Source: an uncultured Methanobrevibacter sp. (GTDB taxonomy: Archaea > Methanobacteriota > Methanobacteria > Methanobacteriales > Methanobacteriaceae). Taken from it: a DNA stretch of 16,959 nt. The stretch spans positions 1-16,959 of the forward strand of contig ONQL01000062.1 in NCBI GenBank assembly GCA_900319985.1, given 5' to 3'. Both the position numbers and the translations under genes were made by a program. This document shows positions 1 through 6,923 of the stretch, in pieces; within the stretch, counting starts at the first letter, position 1; each line of letters opens with the position of its first letter. The notes beneath the pieces are model-generated. The model ran no database searches. It was not told the origin of the DNA and saw nothing but the letters and a program-made list of their open reading frames with translations.

Positions 1-1206
1 GAAATGTATCAGTCAGGAGTCTATAACGATTATATAAGAACCGCCTTTGAAAATGTGGAAAGAATCAAGGAGATATTCAACGAATACAGAAGGGAACCTC
101 TGGCCGATGATTGGCTTCCTTATAATCCAATCTGTGAAGAGTGTGGAAGAGTCAATACCACAGAAGCTTATGATTTTGACGGAGACATTGTAAAATACAG
201 ATGTGAATGTGGCCATGACGGTGAAATGGACATCAAATCCGGAAACGGAAAGTTAACCTGGAGAGTGGAATGGGCTGCAAGATGGAAAATATTTGGTACA
301 ACCTGTGAACCGTTCGGAAAAGACCATGCCGCAAGCGGAGGGTCATATGATGTAAGTAGCGTAATTTCCGAAGAAATTTTCGACTATCCTGCACCATACC
401 CAGTGCCATACGAATGGATTACCCTTGACGGAGAAGCCATGAGTAAATCACACGGAGTTTTCTTTGCTCCTGACGAATGGCTGAAAATAGGACCTGCCGA
501 AAGTCTTCACTATTATCTCTTCAGGTCAAAACCTATGAAGGCTAAAGATTTCTCACCAAAAATGCCTTACTTAGACTTCATTGACCAATTTGATACAGTT
601 GAAAAAGTGTTCTACGATGAAGTGGAAGCACCATCCGAAAAAGAGGAAAGAAAATTCAAGGAAATCTATGAAATAGTTCAGATGAATCCGGATGCGCCTT
701 TGCCTTTCAGACCGCCATTCAGATTCCTTGTTAACGCTTATCAGATTGCAGGAGATAACCTTGAAAAAATATTTGAGATTCTTAAAAGGAACTCCCAGCT
801 GACCAAAAGCTTTGAAGATAAGGAATTTGGTGATTTGACCGAAACTGAAATGGCTCAGTACAGGGAAAGGGTCGACAACGTAATATACTGGCTTGACAAT
901 TATGCACCTAAATTCGTTAAATTCCAAGTTCAGGAAAAAAGTGTACCTAAATTGCCATTGACCGAAGAGCAGGACAAATTCCTGGCCGACTTGGCTGATT
1001 TGATGGAAAATACAGAATTCAGTGATGCTGCTGAATTGCACGATGCAATGTATGAAATCCTTGAAGGTCAAGGATTGAAACCTCAAAAAGGTTTCCAGGC
1101 AATTTATAAAATGATTCTCGGTCAAAAACAAGGTCCTAGAGCTGCTTCATTTTTATTAAGCTTGGATAAGGACTTTGTTGTAAAAAGATTAAGAAAAGAA
1201 GCTTAA
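1..1206 (+). CDS. lysS: Lysyl-tRNA synthetase, class I (5'-truncated by window edge)
   Basis: This enzyme charges tRNA-Lys with lysine in the cytoplasm. The reading frame is already open at base 1, so the 401 codons here are the C-terminal part; class I enzymes usually run to somewhat over 500 residues, so roughly the first 130, with the HIGH signature, lie upstream. The Met at base 4 is internal, not a start. Numbering from it, a zinc-binding set is visible (C44-x2-C47 and C67-x-C69), then the class I KMSKS-type motif as AMSKSHG (M146-S149), then the long helical anticodon-binding region ending in VKRLRKEA. Class I LysRS, rather than the class II enzyme of most bacteria, is typical of euryarchaea. 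It converges on the minus-strand gene ending at 1286. Identification rests on the KMSKS context (LDGEAMSKSHG) and the zinc motif and is close to certain. Confidence 0.95.
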   Translation, partial: EMYQSGVYNDYIRTAFENVERIKEIFNEYRREPLADDWLPYNPICEECGRVNTTEAYDFDGDIVKYRCECGHDGEMDIKSGNGKLTWRVEWAARWKIFGTTCEPFGKDHAASGGSYDVSSVISEEIFDYPAPYPVPYEWITLDGEAMSKSHGVFFAPDEWLKIGPAESLHYYLFRSKPMKAKDFSPKMPYLDFIDQFDTVEKVFYDEVEAPSEKEERKFKEIYEIVQMNPDAPLPFRPPFRFLVNAYQIAGDNLEKIFEILKRNSQLTKSFEDKEFGDLTETEMAQYRERVDNVIYWLDNYAPKFVKFQVQEKSVPKLPLTEEQDKFLADLADLMENTEFSDAAELHDAMYEILEGQGLKPQKGFQAIYKMILGQKQGPRAASFLLSLDKDFVVKRLRKEA

Positions 1207-1246
1207 TCTTTTTTAATTTATTTTTTTAGCAAAAATTACTTTTTTA
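1207..1246 (+). terminator. U-rich terminator after lysS
   Basis: Directly after the lysS stop there are three runs of T (about 1209-1214, 1222-1228 and 1241-1246). There is no stable stem. Oligo-U tracts alone are enough for termination by archaeal RNA polymerase. The 79-base gap is shared with the convergent minus-strand operon, so read-through would make antisense RNA. Confidence 0.5.
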
Positions 1247-1285
1247 ATAATATTGATTCATTTCTCTATTTTTTTACTTCCAGAT

Positions 1286-1666
1286 TTAAATCAAACTCTT
1301 GAATTCTTTTTTCGCCAAAAGCTCATCGACAAATTGATAATCCAGTTTTTCAAAAATATCAACTAGAATGTCTTCCCTTGAATCAAAACTGACGACAACA
1401 CTCTTGAATTCATAATCCATGGCAATCTTTTCAAGTTGCCTTATCAGCTTGTAGGCAATCTTTTCCCTGTCATCATAGGAATTTAAAAACAGTGTAGTAA
1501 TTTCACAGGAATCGGAATCATAAACCTTGAAGCTGGCACATCCCACAACCTTTCTGAATCTGTTTAAAAGTAGAACTACCTGAGGGTCATCGACCACACA
1601 GCCGAATGATTCGCAGAATTTCCTGAAACGTTCATCACGCTCGTCAGTCACTATTATTTCCATCAT
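1286..1666 (-). CDS. Small GNAT-fold-like protein, probable N-acetyltransferase relative
   Basis: A protein of 126 residues (125 if the second of two adjacent ATGs is used). It has the layout of a GNAT acetyltransferase: a strand VVGCASFKVY (about residues 40-49), then a strand-turn-helix like motif A (EITTLFLNSYDDREKIAYKL), a strand KSVVVSF, and a C-terminal EKLDYQFVDE resembling the usual Y-x-k-x-GF element. The acetyl-CoA pyrophosphate loop, normally R/Q-x-x-G-x-G/A, reads DDREKIA here without the glycines, so cofactor binding may be weakened or lost. Its first 23 bases overlap the end of the deaminase gene, so the two are almost certainly co-transcribed and translationally coupled. No substrate can be assigned; the fold assignment is by eye and moderate. 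Confidence 0.6.
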   Translation of the reverse strand: MMEIIVTDERDERFRKFCESFGCVVDDPQVVLLLNRFRKVVGCASFKVYDSDSCEITTLFLNSYDDREKIAYKLIRQLEKIAMDYEFKSVVVSFDSREDILVDIFEKLDYQFVDELLAKKEFKSLI

Positions 1667-2132
1667 TAGCCTCCGTAGTGTTTCCTACCTTTGCAAGCTC
1701 GTCTTCCCAAACGCCCGGATTGTTGCATGCAAATCTCAAAAAGAGATCCCTGCATCTCAAATCGTTCAGAACAACCATTTCAACGCAATTGCATTCAAGC
1801 AACCCTTCAGCACCCATAAGAGTGGTATTCTCACCTATTACTACACGAGGAATATTATATAAAATCACCGCACCTGAGCACATCGGACATGGCGAAAGAG
1901 TAGTATATAATGTGCATTTAACATAGTCCTCGTAATCAAGACGCCCCGCATTTTCAATCGCATCCATTTCGGCATGCAATAATACAGACTCCTCTTGAAT
2001 CAGCCTGTTGTGGCCTCTTGAAATGATTTCACCGTCCTTGACAAGAACGGCACCGATTGGAATTCCACCTTCAGCCAAAGATTTTTCGGCCTCTTTAATG
2101 GCTTCGTCCATAAAATAAGCATCAGTTTTCAT
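1644..2132 (-). CDS. Cytosine deaminase, yeast Fcy1-like (CDA fold)
   Basis: A zinc-dependent hydrolytic deaminase of 162 residues, most likely converting cytosine to uracil in pyrimidine salvage. Zinc and catalytic signatures are complete: H53-A-E55 and S-P-C82-x2-C85. Several stretches match what I recall of yeast Fcy1 rather than TadA or guanine deaminase: GGIPIGA, RGHN, the ENAGRL segment, LYTTLSPC, YNIPRVVIGEN, and a late R-C-x-D with Trp-x-Asp near the C-terminus; in Fcy1 the Trp and Asp line the base pocket. The residue corresponding to Fcy1 Phe114 appears to be Leu. Start: the frame is open back to a TTG at 2162, but ATG 2132 gives a normal family N-terminus; neither has a good Shine-Dalgarno, so coupling to the upstream coiled-coil gene 34 bases away is likely. 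The roughly 25 C-terminal residues are polar and probably disordered. Another nucleobase deaminase remains possible. Confidence 0.75.
   Translation of the reverse strand: MKTDAYFMDEAIKEAEKSLAEGGIPIGAVLVKDGEIISRGHNRLIQEESVLLHAEMDAIENAGRLDYEDYVKCTLYTTLSPCPMCSGAVILYNIPRVVIGENTTLMGAEGLLECNCVEMVVLNDLRCRDLFLRFACNNPGVWEDELAKVGNTTEANDGNNSD
1670..1674 (-). promoter_or_regulatory. Shine-Dalgarno GGAGG inside the deaminase gene
   Basis: GGAGG on the minus strand lies within the last codons of the deaminase gene. It is 3 bases from the first and 6 bases from the second of two adjacent ATG codons (1666 and 1663). The 6-base spacing favours the second ATG. It supports translation of the small GNAT-like gene despite the overlap. 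Confidence 0.65.
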
Positions 2133-2166
2133 AAAAAAAAATAAGTTAATAGATGAAATCAATCAT

Positions 2167-3183
2167 CTATTTGAATCTTTTGAATAATCCTTTGTTGGAT
2201 TCTTTTTCCAGTGCATCTTCAAGTCTTTTAACTTGTTTTCTTAAATCGGTGATTGTTTTGTTGTTATCGTTAGCCAACTTATCGTAACTACTTTCCTTAA
2301 CTTTCAATTGAGTTTTAAGTGAAGAAATTTCTTCCTTATATTTGGAAATAGTATCCTTGTTTTGTTTATCAACTTCTTCCTTATAATCACCAATTTCGAT
2401 TAGATCTTTTCTTAATTCAGTAATTTCAGAATTGAGACCGTTGTTTTCATCTTTCAATGAATCAATATCATCGTTCAATTCTTCAATTCTGTGTTTTAAA
2501 GTTTCGTTTTGATCTTTGAGTTTATCAACTTCATGAATATCTTTAGAATTCAATTCGTCTTTTAAATCTGAAATTTTAGATTCATAATCTGATTTAATGG
2601 TTTCCAATTCAGATTCTAATTTATCAGCCCTTACTTTATTGACTGCACCGTCTGCACCGAGTTTTCCTATCTCATTACTTAAATCCTCATTGATATCCAG
2701 TTGGTCAAAGTATTTCCTTGTACTTTTTTCCAAAGCGTCTGTCAATTCAATCTTAACGCTTTTCAATTCGGAATTTTCTTTTTTGAGTTTAGGAATTACC
2801 TTATTGGTCAAGTAATTGAGTTCGCTTGACTGGTTAGAAAGTTTTTCATTTTTTTCTGCGAGTTCTTTTTTGAGTTTGGAAACAACATTGTAATCTACAG
2901 ATTCCACTGATTCCTCAACAGATTTTTTAGGTTTAGGAGTTTCTTTTACCTCTTCAACAACTTCTTCCTCAATAACCTCTTCAACTTCCTCAACAGTTTC
3001 TTCCTCAACAACCTCTTCCTCGACAACTTCTTCAACAGGAGTTTCCGGGACAGGTTCACTAACAGGTTCTTCGACAGGAGTTTCTTCAACTACTTCTTCT
3101 TTTTTAGGTTTTTTCTTAACTTTATCAAGATTTAAACTCATTTTAGTGCCGTACATGGCATTAATTGGTTTTTTATCAGACAT
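2167..3183 (-). CDS. Glu-rich, long coiled-coil protein of unknown function
   Basis: A protein of 338 residues that I do not recognise as a named family. It has a short basic N-terminus (residues 1-28), then a low-complexity tract of Glu, Val, Pro and Thr (29-82), a Pro/Lys linker, and a long heptad-like coiled coil (about 95-325) rich in Lys, Glu, Leu, Asp and Asn. It ends in a basic KGLFKRFK. There is no signal peptide or membrane segment, so it is probably cytoplasmic. The SMC-like heptads without nucleotide-binding heads suggest a scaffold or spacer, but that is inference. Start ATG 3183 is preceded by GGTGAT with 5 bases of spacing, and a TATA-like element lies at 3256-3264. It leads the minus-strand operon and is divergent from polC. 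Only orthologue context could show whether it has a replication-linked role. Confidence 0.8.
   Translation of the reverse strand: MSDKKPINAMYGTKMSLNLDKVKKKPKKEEVVEETPVEEPVSEPVPETPVEEVVEEEVVEEETVEEVEEVIEEEVVEEVKETPKPKKSVEESVESVDYNVVSKLKKELAEKNEKLSNQSSELNYLTNKVIPKLKKENSELKSVKIELTDALEKSTRKYFDQLDINEDLSNEIGKLGADGAVNKVRADKLESELETIKSDYESKISDLKDELNSKDIHEVDKLKDQNETLKHRIEELNDDIDSLKDENNGLNSEITELRKDLIEIGDYKEEVDKQNKDTISKYKEEISSLKTQLKVKESSYDKLANDNNKTITDLRKQVKRLEDALEKESNKGLFKRFK
2938..3099 (-). repeat. Low-complexity Glu/Val/Pro/Thr coding tract
   Basis: About 54 codons encode irregular repeats of the type VEE, EEVVEE and ETPVEE. On the plus strand this is a nearly continuous pyrimidine-rich stretch of tct/ttc/cct/aac units. 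Such tracts expand and contract by slippage, so length may vary among strains. The encoded segment is very acidic and probably unstructured, contrasting with the basic residues on either side. Confidence 0.7.
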
Positions 3184-3255
3184 TTATATCACCAAAATAG
3201 CAATAAAAATAACAAGTTCGACTACATTATACCTATTAAAATTTCTTCCACAATC

Positions 3256-3264
3256 TATTTAAAA
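3256..3264 (-). promoter_or_regulatory. TATA box for the coiled-coil/deaminase operon
   Basis: Read on the minus strand this is TTTTAAATA, about 75 bases upstream of the ATG at 3183, giving a leader of roughly 45-50 bases that contains the GGTGAT ribosome binding site. No comparable element is seen in front of the next two minus-strand genes, consistent with one transcript for all three. Confidence 0.5.
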
Positions 3265-3336
3265 GTTGTCAAATATCACCATATTACCAACATTTTTTCA
3301 CACTTGCAAATATTATTAATATCATGAAAATCAATA

Positions 3337-3345
3337 GATATATAC
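3337..3345 (+). promoter_or_regulatory. TATA box for polC
   Basis: GATATATAC sits about 35 bases upstream of the polC ATG, which would start transcription about 10 bases before it. GTGGCGAT just before the ATG could serve as ribosome binding site with 3 bases of spacing. The 193-base region 3184-3376 is a divergent intergenic space; apart from the two promoters I see nothing in it. Confidence 0.5.
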
Positions 3346-3376
3346 TGAATTAATTTTAATAATTTGTGGCGATAAA

Positions 3377-6300
3377 ATGGATTATTTTGACAGATTAGAA
3401 GCTGACACCCATCACCTATATGAAATAGCTAATGAAGCTAGGTCTAAAGGTTTGGATGTTGAAACGGAAACTGAAGTACCACTTGCAAAGGATTTAGCTG
3501 AAAGAGTCGAAGGGCTTGTTGGTCCTGAAGGAGTGGCAAATCGTATTAAGGAATTGGAGCAAGATATGGACAGAGAGTCTGTTGCATTTGAGATTGCCGC
3601 TGAAATTGCATCAGAAAAGTTCGAGCTCACCGGCGAAAAGGCAGACTGGGACCAGGAGCAAAGGTGCGACCAGGGACTCAGAACCGCACTGGCAATCCTG
3701 ACAGAAGGAGTGGTTGCCGCACCGCTTGAAGGAATTTCTGCAGTTAAAATCAAGGACAATTTTGACGGGACAAAATACATTGGAGTTTATTTTGCAGGAC
3801 CTATCAGAAGTGCAGGAGGTACAGCTGCAGCACTTTCAGTGCTTTTAGGAGACAAAATCAGAAGAGCTATCAACATCGATGCATTCAAGCCTATTGAAGA
3901 TGAAATCGAAAGGTATGTAGAGGAAGTTGAACTCTACGAATCAGAGGTTACAAACCTGCAATACTCACCAACACCAGAAGAAGTGAGATTCGCTGCAAAC
4001 AACATTCCAGTAGAGGTTTCAGGAGAACAGACCGATCAGGTGGAAGTGTCACACAGGGATTTGGAACGTGTCGAAACAAACAACATCCGTGGTGGAGCGC
4101 TGCTTGCGATGGTTGAGGGAGTAATCCAGAAATCCAAAAAGATCCATAAGATTTCCAAAAAGTTAGGTCTTGACTGGGAATGGCTTACCGAATATTCAAA
4201 GCCTAAAAAAGATGATTCCAAAGGAAGTGACGATAGCGAGGAATCAGAAATCGTAAGCGAACCGAAATATATTCAGGATATCATTGGAGGAAGACCTATC
4301 TTGGGATATCCTTCCGAAAAGGGAGGATTCAGACTCAGATATGGAAGAAGCAGAAACACCGGCCTTGCTACAATGGGAGTACATCCGGCAACAATGGCCT
4401 TGCTTGAATTTCTGGCTGTCGGAACACAGCTTAAAATCGAATATCCTGGAAAGGGTAACTGTGTCGTTCCGGTAGATTCCATAGAAGGACCGACAGTCAA
4501 ACTCAAAAACGGTGACGTCATAATACTAGACAGCGTCAAAAAAGCACGTGAAGTCAAAAAGGATGTTGCAGAAATACTGTTTCTGGGAGACATGCTTGTC
4601 GCATTCGGGGAATTTTTAAGAAACAATCAGCCGCTGTACCCGTCAGGATGGTGTGAAGAATGGTGGATTCAGCTTCTCACCAGAAGCGAAAGCTATGATG
4701 AAAACACAAGTGACCTGGATTTGCACAAGCTCGAATATGATTATCTGACTGCAATTGAAGCGTTCACATTATCCAAAAATTACGACATTCCGCTCCATCC
4801 GAAATATACATACTGCTACAATGACGTGACAATCGCCGATTTGAATGGACTTATTGACCTGATAGAAAAATGCAAGTCAAGCTACAAGCAGGATGAGGGA
4901 ATCAAGCTGGATTTGTCCTATCAGAAAAGGACGCTGGAGATAATCGGCGTGCCACATATCGTCCGTGACGATAAAATCATCATAGACAAGGACCATTCCT
5001 ATGCCCTTCTTGTCACACTGGCCAAAAAACTGCCTGAAAAAACCACAACAATTGAAGCCCTGAATGAGGTGTCACCGGTTGAAATCAAAAACAAGGCACC
5101 TGCATACATAGGCACCCGTGTAGGAAGGCCTGAAAAGTCCAAGGAAAGACTGATGAAACCTGCACCTCACGGACTGTTCCCAATCGGAAATTATGGCGGT
5201 TCCAGAAGATTGGTTGCCACTGCAGCCAAAAAAGGCAAAATCAAAGTCGAACTGTCCAGAAGGAAATGTACCAATCCTAGCTGCGGAATCAGTTCATTCA
5301 ATTCAATCTGTCCGAAATGCGGCCATACAACAGAAATGAGCAAACCGAGCGAAAAAGACATCCCTCTTGCAAGAATGCTTAAAAAAGCATCAGACAACGT
5401 CAAGGTAAGAAGAGTGGATGAGGTAAAAGGCGTGGTCGGAATGATTTCCGAATCAAAATTGCCCGAACCTCTTGAAAAGGGAATATTGAGAGCCAAAAAT
5501 GAGGTATTTACATTCAAGGACGGAACCATCCGTCACGACTCAACCGATTTGCCGCTGACCCACTTCATCCCTAAAGAGATTGGAGTTACAGTTGAAAAGC
5601 TGCTGGAAATGGGCTATGAAAAGGACTGCTACGGAAACCCTATTGAAAGTGAAGATCAAATCATAGAGCTCAGAGTTCAGGACATTGTAATATCAGACAA
5701 CTGTGGAGAATATCTCCTAAGAACAGCAAAATTCATTGACGATGAGCTTACACGTTACTACGACATGGAGCCGTTCTATAACGTCAAGGAAAAAAGCGAT
5801 TTGATCGGGCATCTGGTTGCAGGCCTTGCGCCGCATACATCAGCAGGAGTGCTGGGAAGAATCGTCGGATTCACAAAGGCTTTGGGATGTTACGCTCACC
5901 CGTATTTCCATTCTGCAAAACGTAGAAACTGTGACAGTGACGAAGATGCAGTAATGCTTCTTTTGGATGCTTTAATCAACTTTTCAAAAACATACCTTCC
6001 AAATACAAGAGGAGGAAGTATGGATGCTCCTTTAGTTTTATCTTCAAGAATCGACCCCGAAGAGATAGACGACGAATCCCACAACCTTGACATATTCGAA
6101 AGGTTCCCTGTTGAATTCTATGAGGAGACATACACTCCCCACAAGCCTGCAGACGTTCTTGAATACATTGACAATGTGGAAATGCATTTGGGAACACCAC
6201 AGCAGTATGAAGGCCTTATGTTTTCACACCACACATCAAGCATTCATGCAGGTCCGACCTTGTGTCTCTACAAGAGATTGCCGTCCATGAGAGAAAAGGT

Positions 6301-6679
6301 AGAGGCTCAAATCAGCCTTGCCGAGACAATCCGAGCGGTTGACCAGAGAGGAGTTGTTGAAAAGGTATTGTCCTCACACTTTTTACCGGACATCATGGGA
6401 AACTCCAGGGCATTTTCCAAGCAGAAGGTCAGATGTACCAAGTGCGGTGCAAAATATAGAAGAATGCCGCTTACAGGAAAGTGCAGATGCGGAGGCAATC
6501 TGATTTTGTCCGTTTCAAAAGGGTCAGTTACAAAGTATCTTGAGATTTCAAGAGATCTTGTTAACAGATATCCTGTTTCACATTATCTGGAGCAGCGTTT
6601 GGAAATACAGGAGTTCGGAATCAACTCGCTTTTTGAAAGTGACAAATCCAAGCAAAGTTCTTTAGACATTTTCTTCTAA
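3377..6679 (+). CDS. polC: DNA polymerase D large (catalytic) subunit DP2
   Basis: The polymerising subunit of the euryarchaeal replicative polymerase PolD; it works with the DP1 exonuclease subunit, not present here. At 1100 residues it has the usual length of intein-free DP2. Visible features: the conserved AGPIRSAGGTAAALSVLLGD segment (about 140-159), an acidic linker (about 275-294), a first zinc site C631-x4-C636-x8-C645-x2-C648, and the catalytic Asp pair in RRNCDSDEDAVMLLLDAL (D853 and D855) followed by RGGSMDAPLV. A second zinc site is C1020-x2-C1023-x12-C1036-x-C1038. The C-terminus is a PIP box. PolD is a two-barrel polymerase related to multisubunit RNA polymerases, and the D-x-D pair binds the metals. 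The middle residue of that motif is Ser here, where I recall Gly in other euryarchaeal DP2s. ATG 3377 is supported by the upstream GGCGAT. Assignment is very secure. Confidence 0.97.
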   Translation: MDYFDRLEADTHHLYEIANEARSKGLDVETETEVPLAKDLAERVEGLVGPEGVANRIKELEQDMDRESVAFEIAAEIASEKFELTGEKADWDQEQRCDQGLRTALAILTEGVVAAPLEGISAVKIKDNFDGTKYIGVYFAGPIRSAGGTAAALSVLLGDKIRRAINIDAFKPIEDEIERYVEEVELYESEVTNLQYSPTPEEVRFAANNIPVEVSGEQTDQVEVSHRDLERVETNNIRGGALLAMVEGVIQKSKKIHKISKKLGLDWEWLTEYSKPKKDDSKGSDDSEESEIVSEPKYIQDIIGGRPILGYPSEKGGFRLRYGRSRNTGLATMGVHPATMALLEFLAVGTQLKIEYPGKGNCVVPVDSIEGPTVKLKNGDVIILDSVKKAREVKKDVAEILFLGDMLVAFGEFLRNNQPLYPSGWCEEWWIQLLTRSESYDENTSDLDLHKLEYDYLTAIEAFTLSKNYDIPLHPKYTYCYNDVTIADLNGLIDLIEKCKSSYKQDEGIKLDLSYQKRTLEIIGVPHIVRDDKIIIDKDHSYALLVTLAKKLPEKTTTIEALNEVSPVEIKNKAPAYIGTRVGRPEKSKERLMKPAPHGLFPIGNYGGSRRLVATAAKKGKIKVELSRRKCTNPSCGISSFNSICPKCGHTTEMSKPSEKDIPLARMLKKASDNVKVRRVDEVKGVVGMISESKLPEPLEKGILRAKNEVFTFKDGTIRHDSTDLPLTHFIPKEIGVTVEKLLEMGYEKDCYGNPIESEDQIIELRVQDIVISDNCGEYLLRTAKFIDDELTRYYDMEPFYNVKEKSDLIGHLVAGLAPHTSAGVLGRIVGFTKALGCYAHPYFHSAKRRNCDSDEDAVMLLLDALINFSKTYLPNTRGGSMDAPLVLSSRIDPEEIDDESHNLDIFERFPVEFYEETYTPHKPADVLEYIDNVEMHLGTPQQYEGLMFSHHTSSIHAGPTLCLYKRLPSMREKVEAQISLAETIRAVDQRGVVEKVLSSHFLPDIMGNSRAFSKQKVRCTKCGAKYRRMPLTGKCRCGGNLILSVSKGSVTKYLEISRDLVNRYPVSHYLEQRLEIQEFGINSLFESDKSKQSSLDIFF
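6653..6676 (+). other. PCNA-interacting (PIP) box at the C-terminus of PolD
   Basis: The last eight residues of DP2, QSSLDIFF (1093-1100), match the PIP consensus Q-x-x-hydrophobic-x-x-aromatic-aromatic. This tethers the polymerase to the sliding clamp. Its position at the extreme C-terminus, after a flexible polar stretch, is the expected one. Confidence 0.85.
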
Positions 6680-6762
6680 AGGACATTACTTTTCTAATGC
6701 TCTCGGACATTCGATTTATAATAATATTAATATAATAAATTTCGATGCTGTGAAAAATTATG

Positions 6763-6778
6763 TTCGTATGAATACGAA
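6763..6778 (+). promoter_or_regulatory. Inverted repeat TTCGTA-N4-TACGAA (MsvR-box-like), distal
   Basis: The full palindrome TGTTCGTATGAATACGAACA (6761-6780) has perfect 9-base arms around two central bases. It contains TTCGTA-N4-TACGAA, which I recall as the binding box of MsvR, a methanogen-specific redox-sensing repressor studied in Methanothermobacter. It abuts TTTATA at 6784-6789, so a bound protein would cover the BRE and block TFB/TBP. Assignment to MsvR is by motif only; no msvR gene is in the window. Confidence 0.75.
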
Positions 6779-6783
6779 CAATA

Positions 6784-6789
6784 TTTATA
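6784..6789 (+). promoter_or_regulatory. Distal nrdD TATA box
   Basis: TTTATA directly after the distal inverted repeat; predicted start near 6810. A small inverted repeat, AACAAT-T-ATTGTT (6803-6815), lies across that predicted start; its meaning is unknown. Confidence 0.55.
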
Positions 6790-6849
6790 CTACAAAGTAC
6801 ATAACAATTATTGTTGAATATTAATTTAATTAATCTCACAATAATTACG

Positions 6850-6865
6850 TTCGTATATGTACGAA
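6850..6865 (+). promoter_or_regulatory. Inverted repeat TTCGTA-N4-TACGAA (MsvR-box-like), proximal
   Basis: The second site matches the same TTCGTA-N4-TACGAA pattern inside an 18-base near-palindrome (6849-6866) with one mismatched central pair. It abuts the TATA box at 6871-6876. The arms are conserved between the two copies while the four central bases differ (TGAA versus TATG), as expected if the arms are what is read by protein. Confidence 0.75.
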
Positions 6866-6870
6866 CAATA

Positions 6871-6876
6871 TTTATA
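6871..6876 (+). promoter_or_regulatory. Proximal nrdD TATA box
   Basis: TTTATA directly after the proximal inverted repeat. Predicted transcription start near 6898, giving a short leader that contains the ribosome binding site GGTGG at 6911-6915. Confidence 0.6.
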
Positions 6877-6923
6877 CTACAAATACTAAAATAATATTTG
6901 ATTATAATAAGGTGGATAATAAT

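Larger units (their letters stand above)
6756..6796 (+). repeat. Operator-promoter module, copy 1 (41 bp direct repeat)
   Basis: This 41-base unit recurs at 6843-6883, 87 bases downstream. The last 23 bases of each copy, from the right half of the inverted repeat through the TATA box, are identical; differences are confined to the base left of the palindrome and its centre. Each unit carries one inverted repeat followed immediately by TTTATA, so a complete operator plus core promoter has been duplicated. Confidence 0.9.
6843..6883 (+). repeat. Operator-promoter module, copy 2 (41 bp direct repeat)
   Basis: Second copy of the unit at 6756-6796. It is the proximal promoter: its TATA box (6871-6876) predicts a start near 6898 and a leader of about 25 bases before the nrdD ATG at 6924. 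The spacing of 87 bases between copies suits two independently controlled starts. Confidence 0.9.

Noticed and set aside
1644..2162. TTG at 2162 as start of the deaminase, and the name TadA
   Set aside because: The 10 extra residues are poly-Phe/Leu-like and unlike the family; ATG 2132 gives a normal N-terminus. The pattern of conserved segments matches Fcy1 better than tRNA adenosine deaminase.
5191..5529. Minus-strand open frames across polC, and others opposite lysS, nrdD, the adhesin and the NRPS
   Set aside because: They are antisense shadows of strongly coding sequence, with Ser/Leu/Phe-rich composition, no ribosome binding sites and no recognisable domains.
3377..6679. Intein in polC
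   Set aside because: Some archaeal DP2 genes carry inteins, but the 1100-residue length and continuous conserved motifs show none here.
6803..6815. AACAAT-T-ATTGTT inverted repeat as a second operator
   Set aside because: It is short, AT-rich, present once and absent from the proximal promoter copy; chance is adequate.
6912..6923. GTG at 6912 as nrdD start
   Set aside because: It lies within the ribosome binding site GGTGG; ATG 6924 has proper spacing from it.
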